Assembly: GCA_015680685.1 (NCBI GenBank)
Contig: MNCI01026467.1
Coordinates: 449,681-488,005 of the forward strand
Length of the DNA: 38,325 bases
Reading direction: 5' to 3'
Origin: Gnetum montanum
Taxonomy: Eukaryota; Streptophyta; Gnetopsida; Gnetales; Gnetaceae
How positions within the stretch are numbered: the first letter of the stretch is position 1; each line of letters starts with the position of its first letter. Below, piece by piece: positions 28,645 through 38,325 of this stretch. Position numbers and translations under genes: made by a program. A model generated the notes under the pieces. It had not been told where the DNA came from. It searched no databases and saw only the letters and a program-made list of their open reading frames with translations.

Positions 28645-31500
28645 GTATGCAATTTTCATGTACATTCTTCGTAAAATATTCTAAATTGAGTAAAATAAAG
28701 TCATATTTAGTTTATGGTAAATGAGTTACACAATCTCGTTTTGTTCTCTTTGTATGCTTTTATTTCTTGCAATATTGACTAACTCATTTCTGTGTATTTT
28801 CTGCAGATATCTGAATTGATCTAAAATGACTACTGGTACCGTTTTGAAGGATAGGGACTTTAATAGTTGTAGGGCTTAAATTGTTTTTTCAAATAGTCGC
28901 ATCACTGACGTTGACTCTGATGTTCAAGATGACACATATATATTCTAAATATAATAGCATATGTTGAAATTAAAGGATTCACTGTGGTAGAGTATATAGT
29001 GCTAACATTGTTGTAGCTAGACGAAAATCCATTTCATTTGTGAAATGTAAACAATAATATTCCAAATTATAGTGGCTTGTCGAAGGAAATGTGATGACAC
29101 TGATGCGGTGAAAGTTTAATCTCCAATAGTGCTTAGCTTGTAACATTTGAACAAATTTGTGAATTTTTATGCATAATTTTATTGCTAGCAATATTTAAAT
29201 GCTGATGCTGTTTCGTATCAACCTCGAAACATCAGTAATAGAATGGTGTTTCACCAGAACATTTTTATGCAAGGTAGGTGTACTTGGAAAGGTTTTTAGC
29301 AAAAAAATTAAGAAGATTTTATCGAACTGGCAGTGAGTGGAAAACATTCCAGCATTTTTAGGGTGTAACTTTCTTCTTTAGATGACTAATGGTGAATGTC
29401 ATTGATTTTTACATTGGTTGATTGAGGTGAGATAAAGCAAAATTAACTGTGCGCACTTCGTTAATGAGTGTTTCATTTCACTTCATTGAGGTGGATGCTT
29501 CACTTCATCAATATTTTGTAGCGCAGAAAACAAAAACACAAGCACACAAATCACGTTTGTTAACCAGGTTACCAGTTAGGAGTGTGCCCAATTCAGTTGC
29601 CTTTTTTTCTTTCACCAAAAATCTGGTTTTGCTGAATGACAAGCAACCGTACGTTCAACAACACATTGTATTAATCCACTAAAAATTCCCAACTCTTTCG
29701 AGAGTGAAGAACATAAACTTGACCCACTTTGTTGAATGGTTTAAACTCTCGCAACAATGCACAACAATGAATAATCCTCATTTTGTTGAATGAATTGTAA
29801 CTTTATAAGGTTTTTTCAAACTGCAAAAGTAAAAAAATACTTTGCCACTGAATTGATATAATGAACCACGGAGTCAAAAGTTGCATTAACGACAAACATT
29901 GAATGATTTGGGATTTTGCTTTTTTCGGTCTTTCTAGATAAGGCTGAGTGGGCGTTTAGTGGATCTAGAATATGCCTGAGAAAATTATCGAAACCCAATG
30001 ATTGAATGCCATTCCCAAAACACATTTGTTCATTGGTTGAGAAAAATTAAGTTATAATCTTCATCAATAAAATTTTTTTAACCACGTTTTTCAACAATAT
30101 ATGGTGTAAGAAAGAATTTAGAAGTTAAAAGGGATGTAACTTGTTCACATTTCCAAGGTTGCTTACGAACTTCCTTGCAAAGTAGAATTTCTCTTTATGG
30201 GTTGTTTAACCTGACATTTTATAGCTTTATAATTTTGTATTGCCTCTTTTAAGTATTATATTATATATGAAAGTTTAATCTCTAGTTCTAGGATTTGGTT
30301 AGATTTTATGATTCAAGAATATTATGTATAATGAATCTTATTACTATTAAGTAATGTTCGCATTTTCAAATATTTCCATGGAACAAGAAACCCTTCGTCC
30401 TTGAAAACCTAGGTATGGCTATTGACATTTGTAATATGATGAGTACCTTTGGAATTAAGCTATAGGGCTTTATGAATGTGTAGTTTGGGGTCTAATTCTT
30501 GATCAAGAATTGTGAAAGACAATTGAAAACTTAAATGAATTTAAGGTGAAAAATCGAGTTTCATTGGTAATATTGAAAGCTAATTTGTTGCCATTGGAAG
30601 TTAAACTGAACACATTAGGTTTTAATATTCTATTTGCATGATAAAAATAACAATAAGATCTCAAGAAATATCATTGTTGTCATGAAGGAAAATTATGAAT
30701 ACAAAAAATGGTATATTTAAAATATCAATGTAATAATAAATTTAAAATGTGATTGGAAATCTATTAAAGAGAGTTTTAGAGAAACAATGAAATGAGACAC
30801 ACAAACAAAATGGAACATCATGAATTAAAGGAATTAAACTATACTACCTTTGCATTGAAACTAAAAGATGGAATAATAAGTAGCATGAAGATAGAATATG
30901 TTGATTGTGTTTAGTACAAGTGGTAGAAGCTGAAAACATGTATATTATTAGAGTGTTGCAAAACAATTTTTTTTAAGAAAAAAATGATAAATCTATAAGC
31001 AATCCTTATATGAGCTATCCAGTTACTAGTGTTTGTTTTAGGAGATTATATGAAAAAACTATTTAATTTACATAACTATTCAACACATTTATTGTATTAT
31101 TGATTGGATACTGATGTATTTTTCACAAAAGAATTTGTATGATCCTTAAAGCTTACACAAACGTAATGAAGTTTTCATTTCCATTTCATTATTGAAGTAT
31201 CTTTTTGTGTCATGAGTTTGATTCTCTATTGTGCATATAGTTGACAATTCAACTTCTAAACTCATTTAATGTTAATGTATTAGATTTATTTTAATTTTCT
31301 TGATGTGAGTCTTTTATTAAGTTGAATTACCATATTATGATTTTGATTTGTTTATTTTGTAGGTCTTTTTGCTAACAAGTTAGCTTTTCAGAATTTTTTT
31401 GAGGTTGTGGAAATGCTCTTATTAGAGTATGGTTGGGGATCTTGATCAAGGGTGATGTGTAGCATGATTCTAAGATGTAATGTGATGGGTATGCCACAAT
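28645..31500. other. AT-rich DNA, no gene seen
   Basis: Long AT-rich stretch with short frames only. One weak exon-like frame (31363-31445) follows TTTTGTAG and reads FANKLAFQNFFEVVEMLLLE. No repeats or motifs otherwise. Confidence 0.4.
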
Positions 31501-31511
31501 GATAGTGCATC

Positions 31512-31616
31512 ATGCTATGTAGTGTGGTACATTAGTGTGATGATGTGTTACACTACATAGCATACATTAGTGTGATGATGTGTTACACTACATAGCATAC
31601 ATTAGTGTAACAAGGG
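31512..31616. repeat. 35-bp tandem repeat with 14-bp inverted arms
   Basis: Units of 35 bases starting ACATTAGTGTGATGATG lie at 31529 and 31564, with a partial third at 31599. The end of each unit, ACACTACATAGCAT (31550-31563 and 31585-31598), is the exact inverse of ATGCTATGTAGTGT at 31512-31525, so the array can form a hairpin with either copy. Confidence 0.85.
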
Positions 31617-33230
31617 TAGCTTGATATGCAAGCAAGATAGTAGTGTAACTATAGTGTGATTTGTTTTGAAAAATAAATTGCACAAGCTTAAACAAAGCTC
31701 ACTAATATGAAAACTCTAACTTTAATTCAAGTTTATAAGTCAAGATACCCTTTTTCCTCTTGTGATTTTGGCCATTTTACATTTTGATCTCCTTTTAACC
31801 CTATTTATCTTTTCCTCTCTTCATTCTTGCTTGATATTTCAAGGGCTCTTGCATTTTCCAATAGATTTTGAAGCAACTAGTGTTGTAGAAGGTTAGATAG
31901 GTTAGATCTAAGTGGATTTAAAGGTGCTAGGGTATGAAGAAGGATTTGATAGTAGACCTTGGCTTATTCTTCACATCTTGAAGGCTTGATTGGAGGCTTT
32001 GGATTTACTTAGGGTTTCTTCTTGTTCATTTTGACTTCATTCTGAAGGAGGAGTTACACTTTTTCTGGATTTTCTTGTAGCTATTACACATAAAACATGA
32101 ATGGGATTGTTTGTTTGCTTTGTCTTATGGACTCTAGTGAATTCTATATATGGTTTGGTTGTTGGATTTGATATTCTATATTGAAATATCATGGATTTAG
32201 GATTTGAATGTTCTTGGATTTCTTTAATAATTTTGAATTTTCTACCTATGGATAATTCTTAACTTCATGTACATAATTTGAATGCACTTTCTTCATCTTG
32301 ATTTTGTTGAGTCATGGTTTTTTTACATTTGAGAATTTAGGATTTTTTTTTCATAAAAATATGTTTTATCATATTACATTAGGATATCATAATAAAATAG
32401 AATAGCATAATCTATAACTTAGTATAAAGCATTACACTACAACATGTATACATTAGCATTCACACTATCCAATTATTTTATGAGTAATCTCTATTATGTT
32501 GTAAATGAAAATTCTTTTATATAGGAATCATGGAAGTTTCTTAAAGTTATTATGATAGGAGGCCTCAATTGTGAAATGTTATAGCTACGTTGGCAAGGTT
32601 GTTTTTCCATTTGAGATAACATTTTGTATGCCATGTATTCCATGTTGTTTTTGTGTTGGGTATTTTGTTTCTCTTGCATCTTTCTTGAGTTCCGTATCAA
32701 TGGCTTTGGTTCTATAGTCAATGGGGTCCAGACTCTTTGGAATCATCATAGCTTATTTGGCTATGAATATATAGTATCGAAATGCTCTTAGATTGCTTGC
32801 ATGCTATGTCGATGTCTTGGACCTAGGAAATTAGTTAATTGATTGTTGCATTCTTATGTACAACTACATGATTTGATAAACCTCTTCCAATGCAACTAGT
32901 TCTACTACTTGAACTAAATATAATTGTTATAACTTATGGATACGTTATATTGTATAATTCTTATGTTGAATGTTGGTATATTTAAGAAGCCAATTGATAG
33001 TTATAAATTGATAAACTATGATTTGATGCTAAAGATAAATTGATGAGATTAGAATGATATTGAGATTGATGATTCACTTAATGGGTATAGGGATCATATT
33101 TCTTTGAAGTGTTTCAACGTAGCTACTGAAAAACCTAAGGCCCCTATATTTATGATTTAATTTAAGAAGAAATAAGGAACTAAGTTAGAACAAATAGACA
33201 TTCTAATTCTATATTATAAATGAATATATG
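31617..33230. other. AT-rich DNA, no gene seen
   Basis: No recognisable coding. The short open frame at 32721-32494 (minus) has no motif. Part of the right end may belong to the 3' LTR of copia-2, whose left edge I could not find. Confidence 0.4.
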
Positions 33231-33451
33231 CTGCTACAATTATATAGGGTTTGATCTCCTAAGAATAAATTTGGCGAGAAAAGCATTAGAATGATCCTTA
33301 TCATATCATTTAAGGATTTTCTTAGTAGGGAATGAACTAATTATGGGAATAGATAGAAAATACATGTATAAGATCTCATGCTATTTAATATAGAGTAAAG
33401 GATGAGATATATCTAATTCTTTTTTGGAACATCTAATCATCATATTCCACA
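33230..33451 (-). repeat. copia-2 3' LTR, start only
   Basis: The minus strand reads GGGGGGATT (plus 33452-33460, the polypurine tract) and then TGTGGAATATGATG, the expected LTR beginning. The other end and a partner LTR were not found; 33230 is arbitrary. Confidence 0.4.
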
Positions 33452-33455
33452 AATC

Positions 33456-33815
33456 CCCCCATGATGATAAGTTGTTCCACTCCAAGGAAGTCTCTGAAAG
33501 ACTCAAACTTCTTTTAGTTTAAAATCTTAGTAAAAATATCTACCATCTAAGCTTTAGTCTTATAATGCACTAGGTTGAGTGTGTTGTCTTGTATTAGACT
33601 TCTGAGATAATAATTATTGATATCTGTGTTTGGAATGTCCATGATGAACATGATTGTGAGCCATCACAATAGTGCTTGAGTATATCTCATTTTTGTGAAG
33701 ATGGAGTGGATCCATATAGCTTGTGTAGCAACATTAGATGTGGCAATGTCTTCAGCCATAGCTATAGAAAGCACAACTATATCTTATTTCTTTGATCCCT
33801 AGGAAATGAGAGGAC
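33456..33815 (-). pseudogene. copia-2 RNase H, pol C-terminus
   Basis: The minus frame includes DIVVLSIAMAEDIATSN-VATQAIW, NLVHYKTKA and MVDIFTKILN followed by KKFESFRDFLGVEQL. These match the copia RNase H and pol end (D-I-F-T-K and F-R-D-x-L-G-V). Several stops are present. It ends beside the polypurine tract. Confidence 0.75.
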
Positions 33816-34222
33816 CAAAGAAAAAAAAAAATCCTAAAGTTGATGTATGATCTTTAAGGTCACCTCCGTAGTCCACATTAGTACATTCCCATATCTTGAA
33901 GTTTTCATACTAATGCTATGATCCCATAATCTGTTGTAATTCTCAAGTATTGTAGAACTCGCTTTGCAGCTTTCCAATATGATTCATATAGATCTTGGAT
34001 AAATCAAGAAATATAATTTATAGCAAGCTAAATATCAAAAAAGGTATTGAAAAGATAGATGAGGCTAACAATAAGGAATTGATATAATGATGCATTAATG
34101 AATAGGAATGCATCATCCTTGGTAAGTTTTGTACTAAGGACGAGTGATGTATCTAATAGAGTATGATTGATCATGCTAGATTGGGAAATTTTTATTTGGG
34201 ATATGGAAATGGATGTGGGCCT

Positions 34223-34772
34223 TTAAACAACTTGAAAGCCCAACAAATAGGACATCTTTCCTGAGCTAGACATTTTAAATTCATTTTTCATTACTTGTAG
34301 AAATAAATTTTCCAAAGTAGATGTAGATGTGAAATAAATTAAATCATATACGTATAAGCAAATAAAAATATAAGCATCAAATACCTTCTTATATATAGTT
34401 TGGAATTGATGATTTTTGAAGCTTACCTGCACGAAGAATGCATGAATCTAGGTGTACCAAGCATGTGAAGCTTTTCTTGAGCCCATATAATGCTATATGA
34501 AGCTTGTAAACATGATTCATCATTCCTTCATTCATGAAGCCTAGTGGTTGTTCCATGTAAGAAAAGTAGAGGCCTCATCCAATTGATAAATTACATGATC
34601 AACTTGAGAAACAAAAGCAAGAAAGATTTTCACAAATTTCATTTGTGAAATGGGAGAAAATCTTTTGTTAGAATCTCATCCTCAATGTTATAAATAGCTT
34701 TTGGCAACTAGGATAGCTTTGAATTTGTGCATCTAACCATGTTGATTATTTTTTGATTTTAAATACTCATTT
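34223..34772 (-). pseudogene. copia-2 RT, active site YVYD
   Basis: RT segment downstream of LTR-X copy B: it begins VFKIKK (~34760) and reaches LYVYDLIYFTSTSTLENLF and FKMSSSGKMSYLLGFQV. The active site at 34354-34343 reads YVYD instead of YVDD, so a catalytic Asp is lost (one base, GAT to TAT). Frames shift several times. Confidence 0.8.
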
Positions 34773-35658
34773 TGATGAGTGGTGGGTACCCCCCACACCC
34801 AATCATATGAATCACAAGCATTCATGCATGATCCAATCAAATTCCATGGATGGGACTAGTTGTAGCATCTAGATTATTAAGCATTGATTACAAGACACTA
34901 TCTTCCCACTTGGTCTAGTGGTAGCTTTGTCATGTATGGTTTAGTCCAAAGTGACGCATATGATAATTGATGTTGTTAGGCTCATTTTACTCCTAACAAT
35001 AAACATAATTGAGAATGAAATTTAATCCTAAGTTAAAGTAATGGACATAATGTAAATCTAATCTTGCCTAGAGCAATGAGCATCTGGTCTAGGCTTACTG
35101 TACACATCTTGGGCTCATGTAACCATTAGTAGGTTACCAAGCGTTATGCTACTGGGTGAACCAAGCTATAACACTATTGGGATTACCAAACGATTACACT
35201 TAAACACTCAAAACTAGTTGTACTCATTTTGCTTTACTAATGAACAAGTAAACTACTTGGAAACACAAATGATTAAACTAAGAAAACAATAAAAACTATG
35301 CTAAGTAAAAAAGTAAAACTAAGTGGATGCTACAATGATGAAAAGCAATCCTGATCTTTATTTCTAGACATGTACTGTGCCCAAGTACACTTCACTTGAA
35401 TAAAGACTCTGTACAACTACTCAACATCACAATGTAGACATTCACTCTCTATTGCTAAGCTATGAAAACAAACTGATAGAGTTCATGTTACTAAATGACA
35501 GAAATGTGTCCAATACATGGCATGAGTCTCATAGTTATAAGCATTTATTATAATTGCAACATCACAAAAAAAATGTGACGTAGCATCTACAACATCGTAG
35601 ATGTGATATCTTAGTCAATTCATGCTCTATCACATTTTAAATCATAATTGACTTATCA
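34773..35658. mobile_element. LTR-X copy B (886 bp)
   Basis: Starts TGATGAGTGG and ends GACTTATCA, like copy A, and is collinear with it (CTTTGTCATGTATGGTTTAG, GTACACATCTTGG, GATTACCAA...). It is more diverged and CpG-poor. No flanking duplication is found: the left flank ends CATTT, the right begins AGAAG, and some RT codons are missing at the junction, so a deletion accompanied or followed insertion. Confidence 0.8.
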
Positions 35659-36180
35659 AGAAGACAAGAAAAAAGGCTTCATGTGTTATTTCTGTTGATT
35701 TGTTGTAGCTCTCTCTCCATGATAGCAATCCATTTTTCATCCAAAGTTGTTTCAACAGCAGAGGATGGCTCTACTAGGTTATCAATAGTGTCCATCCACA
35801 ATTAGTGTAGGTAGCACAAAGAGCTCATCATCAAGGGTGACAATGAAGAGAGCCTTTGCATCATTGCTTAGACTTGCATGTCGAAAGTAACTATGAGTTG
35901 TATGCGAGGTGAAGTTGGTATCTAACATATTGGAGGATAGATGATCTACAAAATGTTGTGAATTGTGTGAACGCTACAAAGAGGAGATATAGATAGACAA
36001 CAAAGTTAATGTAACAACCGAACCAAAAGGAATAGAGGCAACCATAATGGGTGAAGAATTGCTACAAGAATGTATATAATTGTGACTATTTTGTAGAGTA
36101 TTTAATGAATAAATGTTGTCGCAATGATCACATAAATTGAGGAGGAGACCAATAAATATTAGTGGAAGGTGTATCATGCA
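35659..36180 (-). pseudogene. copia-2 RT N-terminus and linker
   Basis: Minus strand: a linker ending in a run such as SNDAKALFIVTLDDELF, then VETTLDEKWIAIMERELQQI followed by NRNNT, which is the conserved start of copia RT. It stops at the LTR-X junction. Confidence 0.7.
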
Positions 36181-36745
36181 CTATAAATAGAAGAACTGAA
36201 AGCAAATTTGAATGCATTTGATGATTAGGCCACAATGATTAATGTGATCGTGCTTGCCAATATTTAGAAGGTCATTTAGTATACTATGTGTTGCATGGAT
36301 TGATGATAATGATAATGAATGCATGGGCATAAACTAATTGATAAAGAAATAAATTATTGATTAATTTTTATTGGAAAAACCAAGAGAGGTACATGGCTAA
36401 GAAAAGTACAAGGTAGTTCTGATGCTATAATGTTGTTGTATGAAATCTCCATTGTTGCTAATTCCAATTGTTTTGTTAATGTTGGTTGTTTCTAATTTTT
36501 ATATACTTTGAGTAGTTACTTACACATAACAAGGAGAGGCAAAAATTATCAACTAAAAAATAGTGGATGGATAGCCATACAATAATACATATAGTGTATT
36601 ATCTTGAATTGATCTTCATGGCATTTTATTTAAAATATAAATTTTTGTTACACAGGCTTCCATCCAAAACTTATTATCCAAGTTTGAAATTTGAAGCAAA
36701 CATCTTGTCATTTCAACCATAGTTCTATTTTTTATCTAAACTATG

Positions 36746-37100
36746 TCATTTTGCTAAGGGGAACAAGGATGTGATAGTTTGATGAATAATCCCATATTTC
36801 TTACAAAGTTCATCAAACACATTTGATAGAAATTCACTACCACAATCTATTAGGATCTTTGTGATTATATTATCACTTTGATTTTCTACCTCTAGTTTAA
36901 ATACTTTTAAAAAACCAAAAGCTTGATACTTCATTTTAGGAAAATATCCTCAAGAAAATCTTGAAAAAACATCCATTATAATCAACATATATAGGCTCTT
37001 TTGTAGACTCAATGTGTGCATGGGACTACATAGATTGAGTGTATGCCCTCAATCATCATATTCCATAGTTGTAAAAGATTGAGTGTTTAGTCACTTAAAA
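36746..37100 (-). pseudogene. copia-2 integrase remnant
   Basis: The best segment, 36934-36746, reads FLKVFKLEVENQSDNIITKI, then LIDCGSEFLSNVFDELCKKY and GIIHQT. This is the middle of a copia integrase with the second catalytic Asp (IDCGSEF). The catalytic Glu segment is lost in stops. Further upstream, SKHLLSD and LWNMMIEGIHSIYV are weaker remnants. Confidence 0.7.
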
Positions 37101-37345
37101 GATGTTTAGACTTCTACTCATCTACTGATCCTACTTGGTGGGATTAGTATTGAGCCTCCAAGTGATGAGCCTTAACATAGATAATAAATGATGAATTAAG
37201 AATAAATTTTATGAGAATAATTAAGAAAAAAGCTATGAAACTTACCCTAAATACTAACTTCAAAAAATATTTCTGACCACAAAGAACAAAACTAGATCTT
37301 CCACTTTCTTTAATATCTGAACAAAGAATGATGAATCTATGCAAG

Positions 37346-38301
37346 ATAAATCTACAGTTATGCTCATATTCTAAAGAAATTCATTGTGTTATATCAAACG
37401 TGCTTAGAAACATAACATGAAAATTAATTTTATTTGAGATCATGTAAAAATATAAGAAAATAACATGTGAAATTTGATATCCATATGAGAAATTATATGA
37501 AGCTACTATGAAAATATGAAATTAAGAATGAATATGAGAATGCTATTAAAGAATTATGAGAATTATAAGAAAGGATCATTACGTGAAGGCTTAATGCTCA
37601 TCCCACCAAGCAAGGTTCCCTAAGAATTGGTAGATCAGGAGAAGCTTAACCTCTTATTGCGTGGCTACACCTAGGCTCAAACCCAAACTTTACAACCTAA
37701 GAAATATGTACATTACCAACATTGCAACCAACGACAAAGAAGAAAATTAAAAAAAGGAGTTCAAGAACCTTCATCACTACACTTTTTCTATTCATCAAAA
37801 TTTGAAACAAAGAGAAAGCTTTAAAACACATCTATCAAGAAGCTTAAATAATGGTCTTATAGCATTTTAAGAAACAAAGAGAAAGATTGAGTGTTTAGTC
37901 CCTTAAAAAACTCATCTTAAGGCTTAATTAACAAACATTTTATCATCATTCCAAATGATTGTCCTTCTCAAGTTGTTAAATATGAGGTGTAATTATTCAA
38001 TTAAATCCTAGATGTAATCTTTCTATTTCTCGATGTTTCAAAAGCTAGATCTAAATTGTGATAGATTTGAGCCATCCAACCATTCAAAGTTACTCATGCA
38101 TGTTGAATTTACTTGTAGATCTAAGCTGCATAACCTTGATTGAATTACATTATCCTAGATTCTTTTAAATTTTGAGTCAATCCAAATTCACATATATTTT
38201 ATGCATTTCTTTAATTAATCCAACCTTATTGCATGTCAAATAGACCTTATGATGTACTTATGGCTACTTTTATTATGTTATAGTAATCTCTACCTCATTG
38301 T
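37346..38301. other. AT-rich DNA, no gene seen
   Basis: The 5' part of copia-2 would be expected here, but no gag, protease, primer site or LTR could be recognised. It may be too decayed or replaced by other sequence. Confidence 0.4.
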
Positions 38302-38325
38302 GGGGGGGGGGGGGGGGGGGGGGGG
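38302..38325. other. terminal run of 24 G, likely artefact
   Basis: The window ends in 24 consecutive G within AT-rich DNA. Poly-G at a sequence end is typical of signal loss in two-colour short-read sequencing. Confidence 0.75.

Larger units (their letters stand above)
33230..37345 (-). mobile_element. copia-2, decayed Ty1/copia element
   Basis: Second copia on the minus strand, of a lineage different from copia-1. Order on minus: pre-integrase remnant, integrase core (~36930-36750), linker, RT (35760-34223, split by LTR-X), RNase H (~33815-33460), polypurine tract and the start of a 3' LTR. The 5' LTR and gag are not recognised. It is far more decayed than copia-1. Both outer limits are uncertain. 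Confidence 0.75.

Noticed and set aside
31363-31445. Possible exon FANKLAFQNFFEVVEMLLLE
   Set aside because: Good acceptor-like context, but short, with no donor before the stop and no recognisable family.
36990-37075. CATCATATTCCA words resembling the copia-2 LTR start, taken as a 5' LTR
   Set aside because: The similarity is about a dozen bases and falls in decayed integrase coding sequence; no primer site follows.
1-38325. CRISPR array, bacterial operon, tRNA or rRNA genes
   Set aside because: No spaced short repeats, operon-like gene order or recognisable RNA gene; all features point to a plant nuclear repeat region.

Overview
The window is nuclear DNA from a plant with a large, repeat-rich genome. 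It carries plant L1-type LINEs (DUF4283 ORF1, APE endonuclease, RT, zf-RVT), Ty1/copia elements with tRNA-iMet priming sites, and a probable long solo LTR with gypsy-style ends. A gymnosperm or other large-genome seed plant is a reasonable guess, but nothing seen fixes the species. There is no convincing intact host gene. Almost all recognisable coding sequence is decayed retrotransposon DNA, and the few candidate host exons are weak.

Layout. 1-1366: 5' half of a LINE on the minus strand (called L1 here), cut by the window edge, with glutamine-rich tract, DUF4283, CCHC knuckle and ORF1 tail. 2038-2395: LINE 3' fragment L2 (minus). 3425-6241: 5'-truncated LINE L3 (plus) with 18-19 bp target-site duplications (TSDs). 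6423-8249: LINE 3' end L4 (plus) inside a 13 bp TSD that also encloses a fragment of an LTR family (LTR-X) and a ~195 bp tandem repeat. 8264-8434: possible host exon (minus). 8597-14560: nearly full-length LINE L5 (minus), with ORF1 and ORF2 joined by an ATGA overlap.

15026-24385: an LTR-type element (LTR-Y) beginning TGTAACACCC and ending GGGTGTTACA, with 5 bp TSD AAATA. Inside it are a 169 bp LINE tail (L7, 15633-15801) and a complete copia element (copia-1, 17672-23548, minus, TSD GTATG). Copia-1 is itself split by an 865 bp solo LTR (LTR-X, 18924-19788, TSD CCGGT) just after the RT YVDD motif. 25362-28375: 5'-truncated LINE L6 (minus). 28650-33230: AT-rich DNA with little recognisable. 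33230-37345: second, more decayed copia (copia-2, minus), also interrupted in RT by an LTR-X copy (34773-35658). The window ends in 24 G residues.

The most interesting signal is in the LINE family. Downstream of RT and zf-RVT, and collinear with it, L3, L5 and L6 share a further coding region of about 450-480 codons that I do not recognise. It has an N-terminal block, a coiled-coil block, a CPYVI-type block and an FQxAxxFxDT-type block; the last also survives in the short fragments L2 and L4. Decay of this region is dominated by in-frame TAG stops where glutamine is likely, as expected from deamination of methylated CAG sites. Two single-N positions flanked by 52-65 bp direct repeats look like unmerged contig ends rather than biology.
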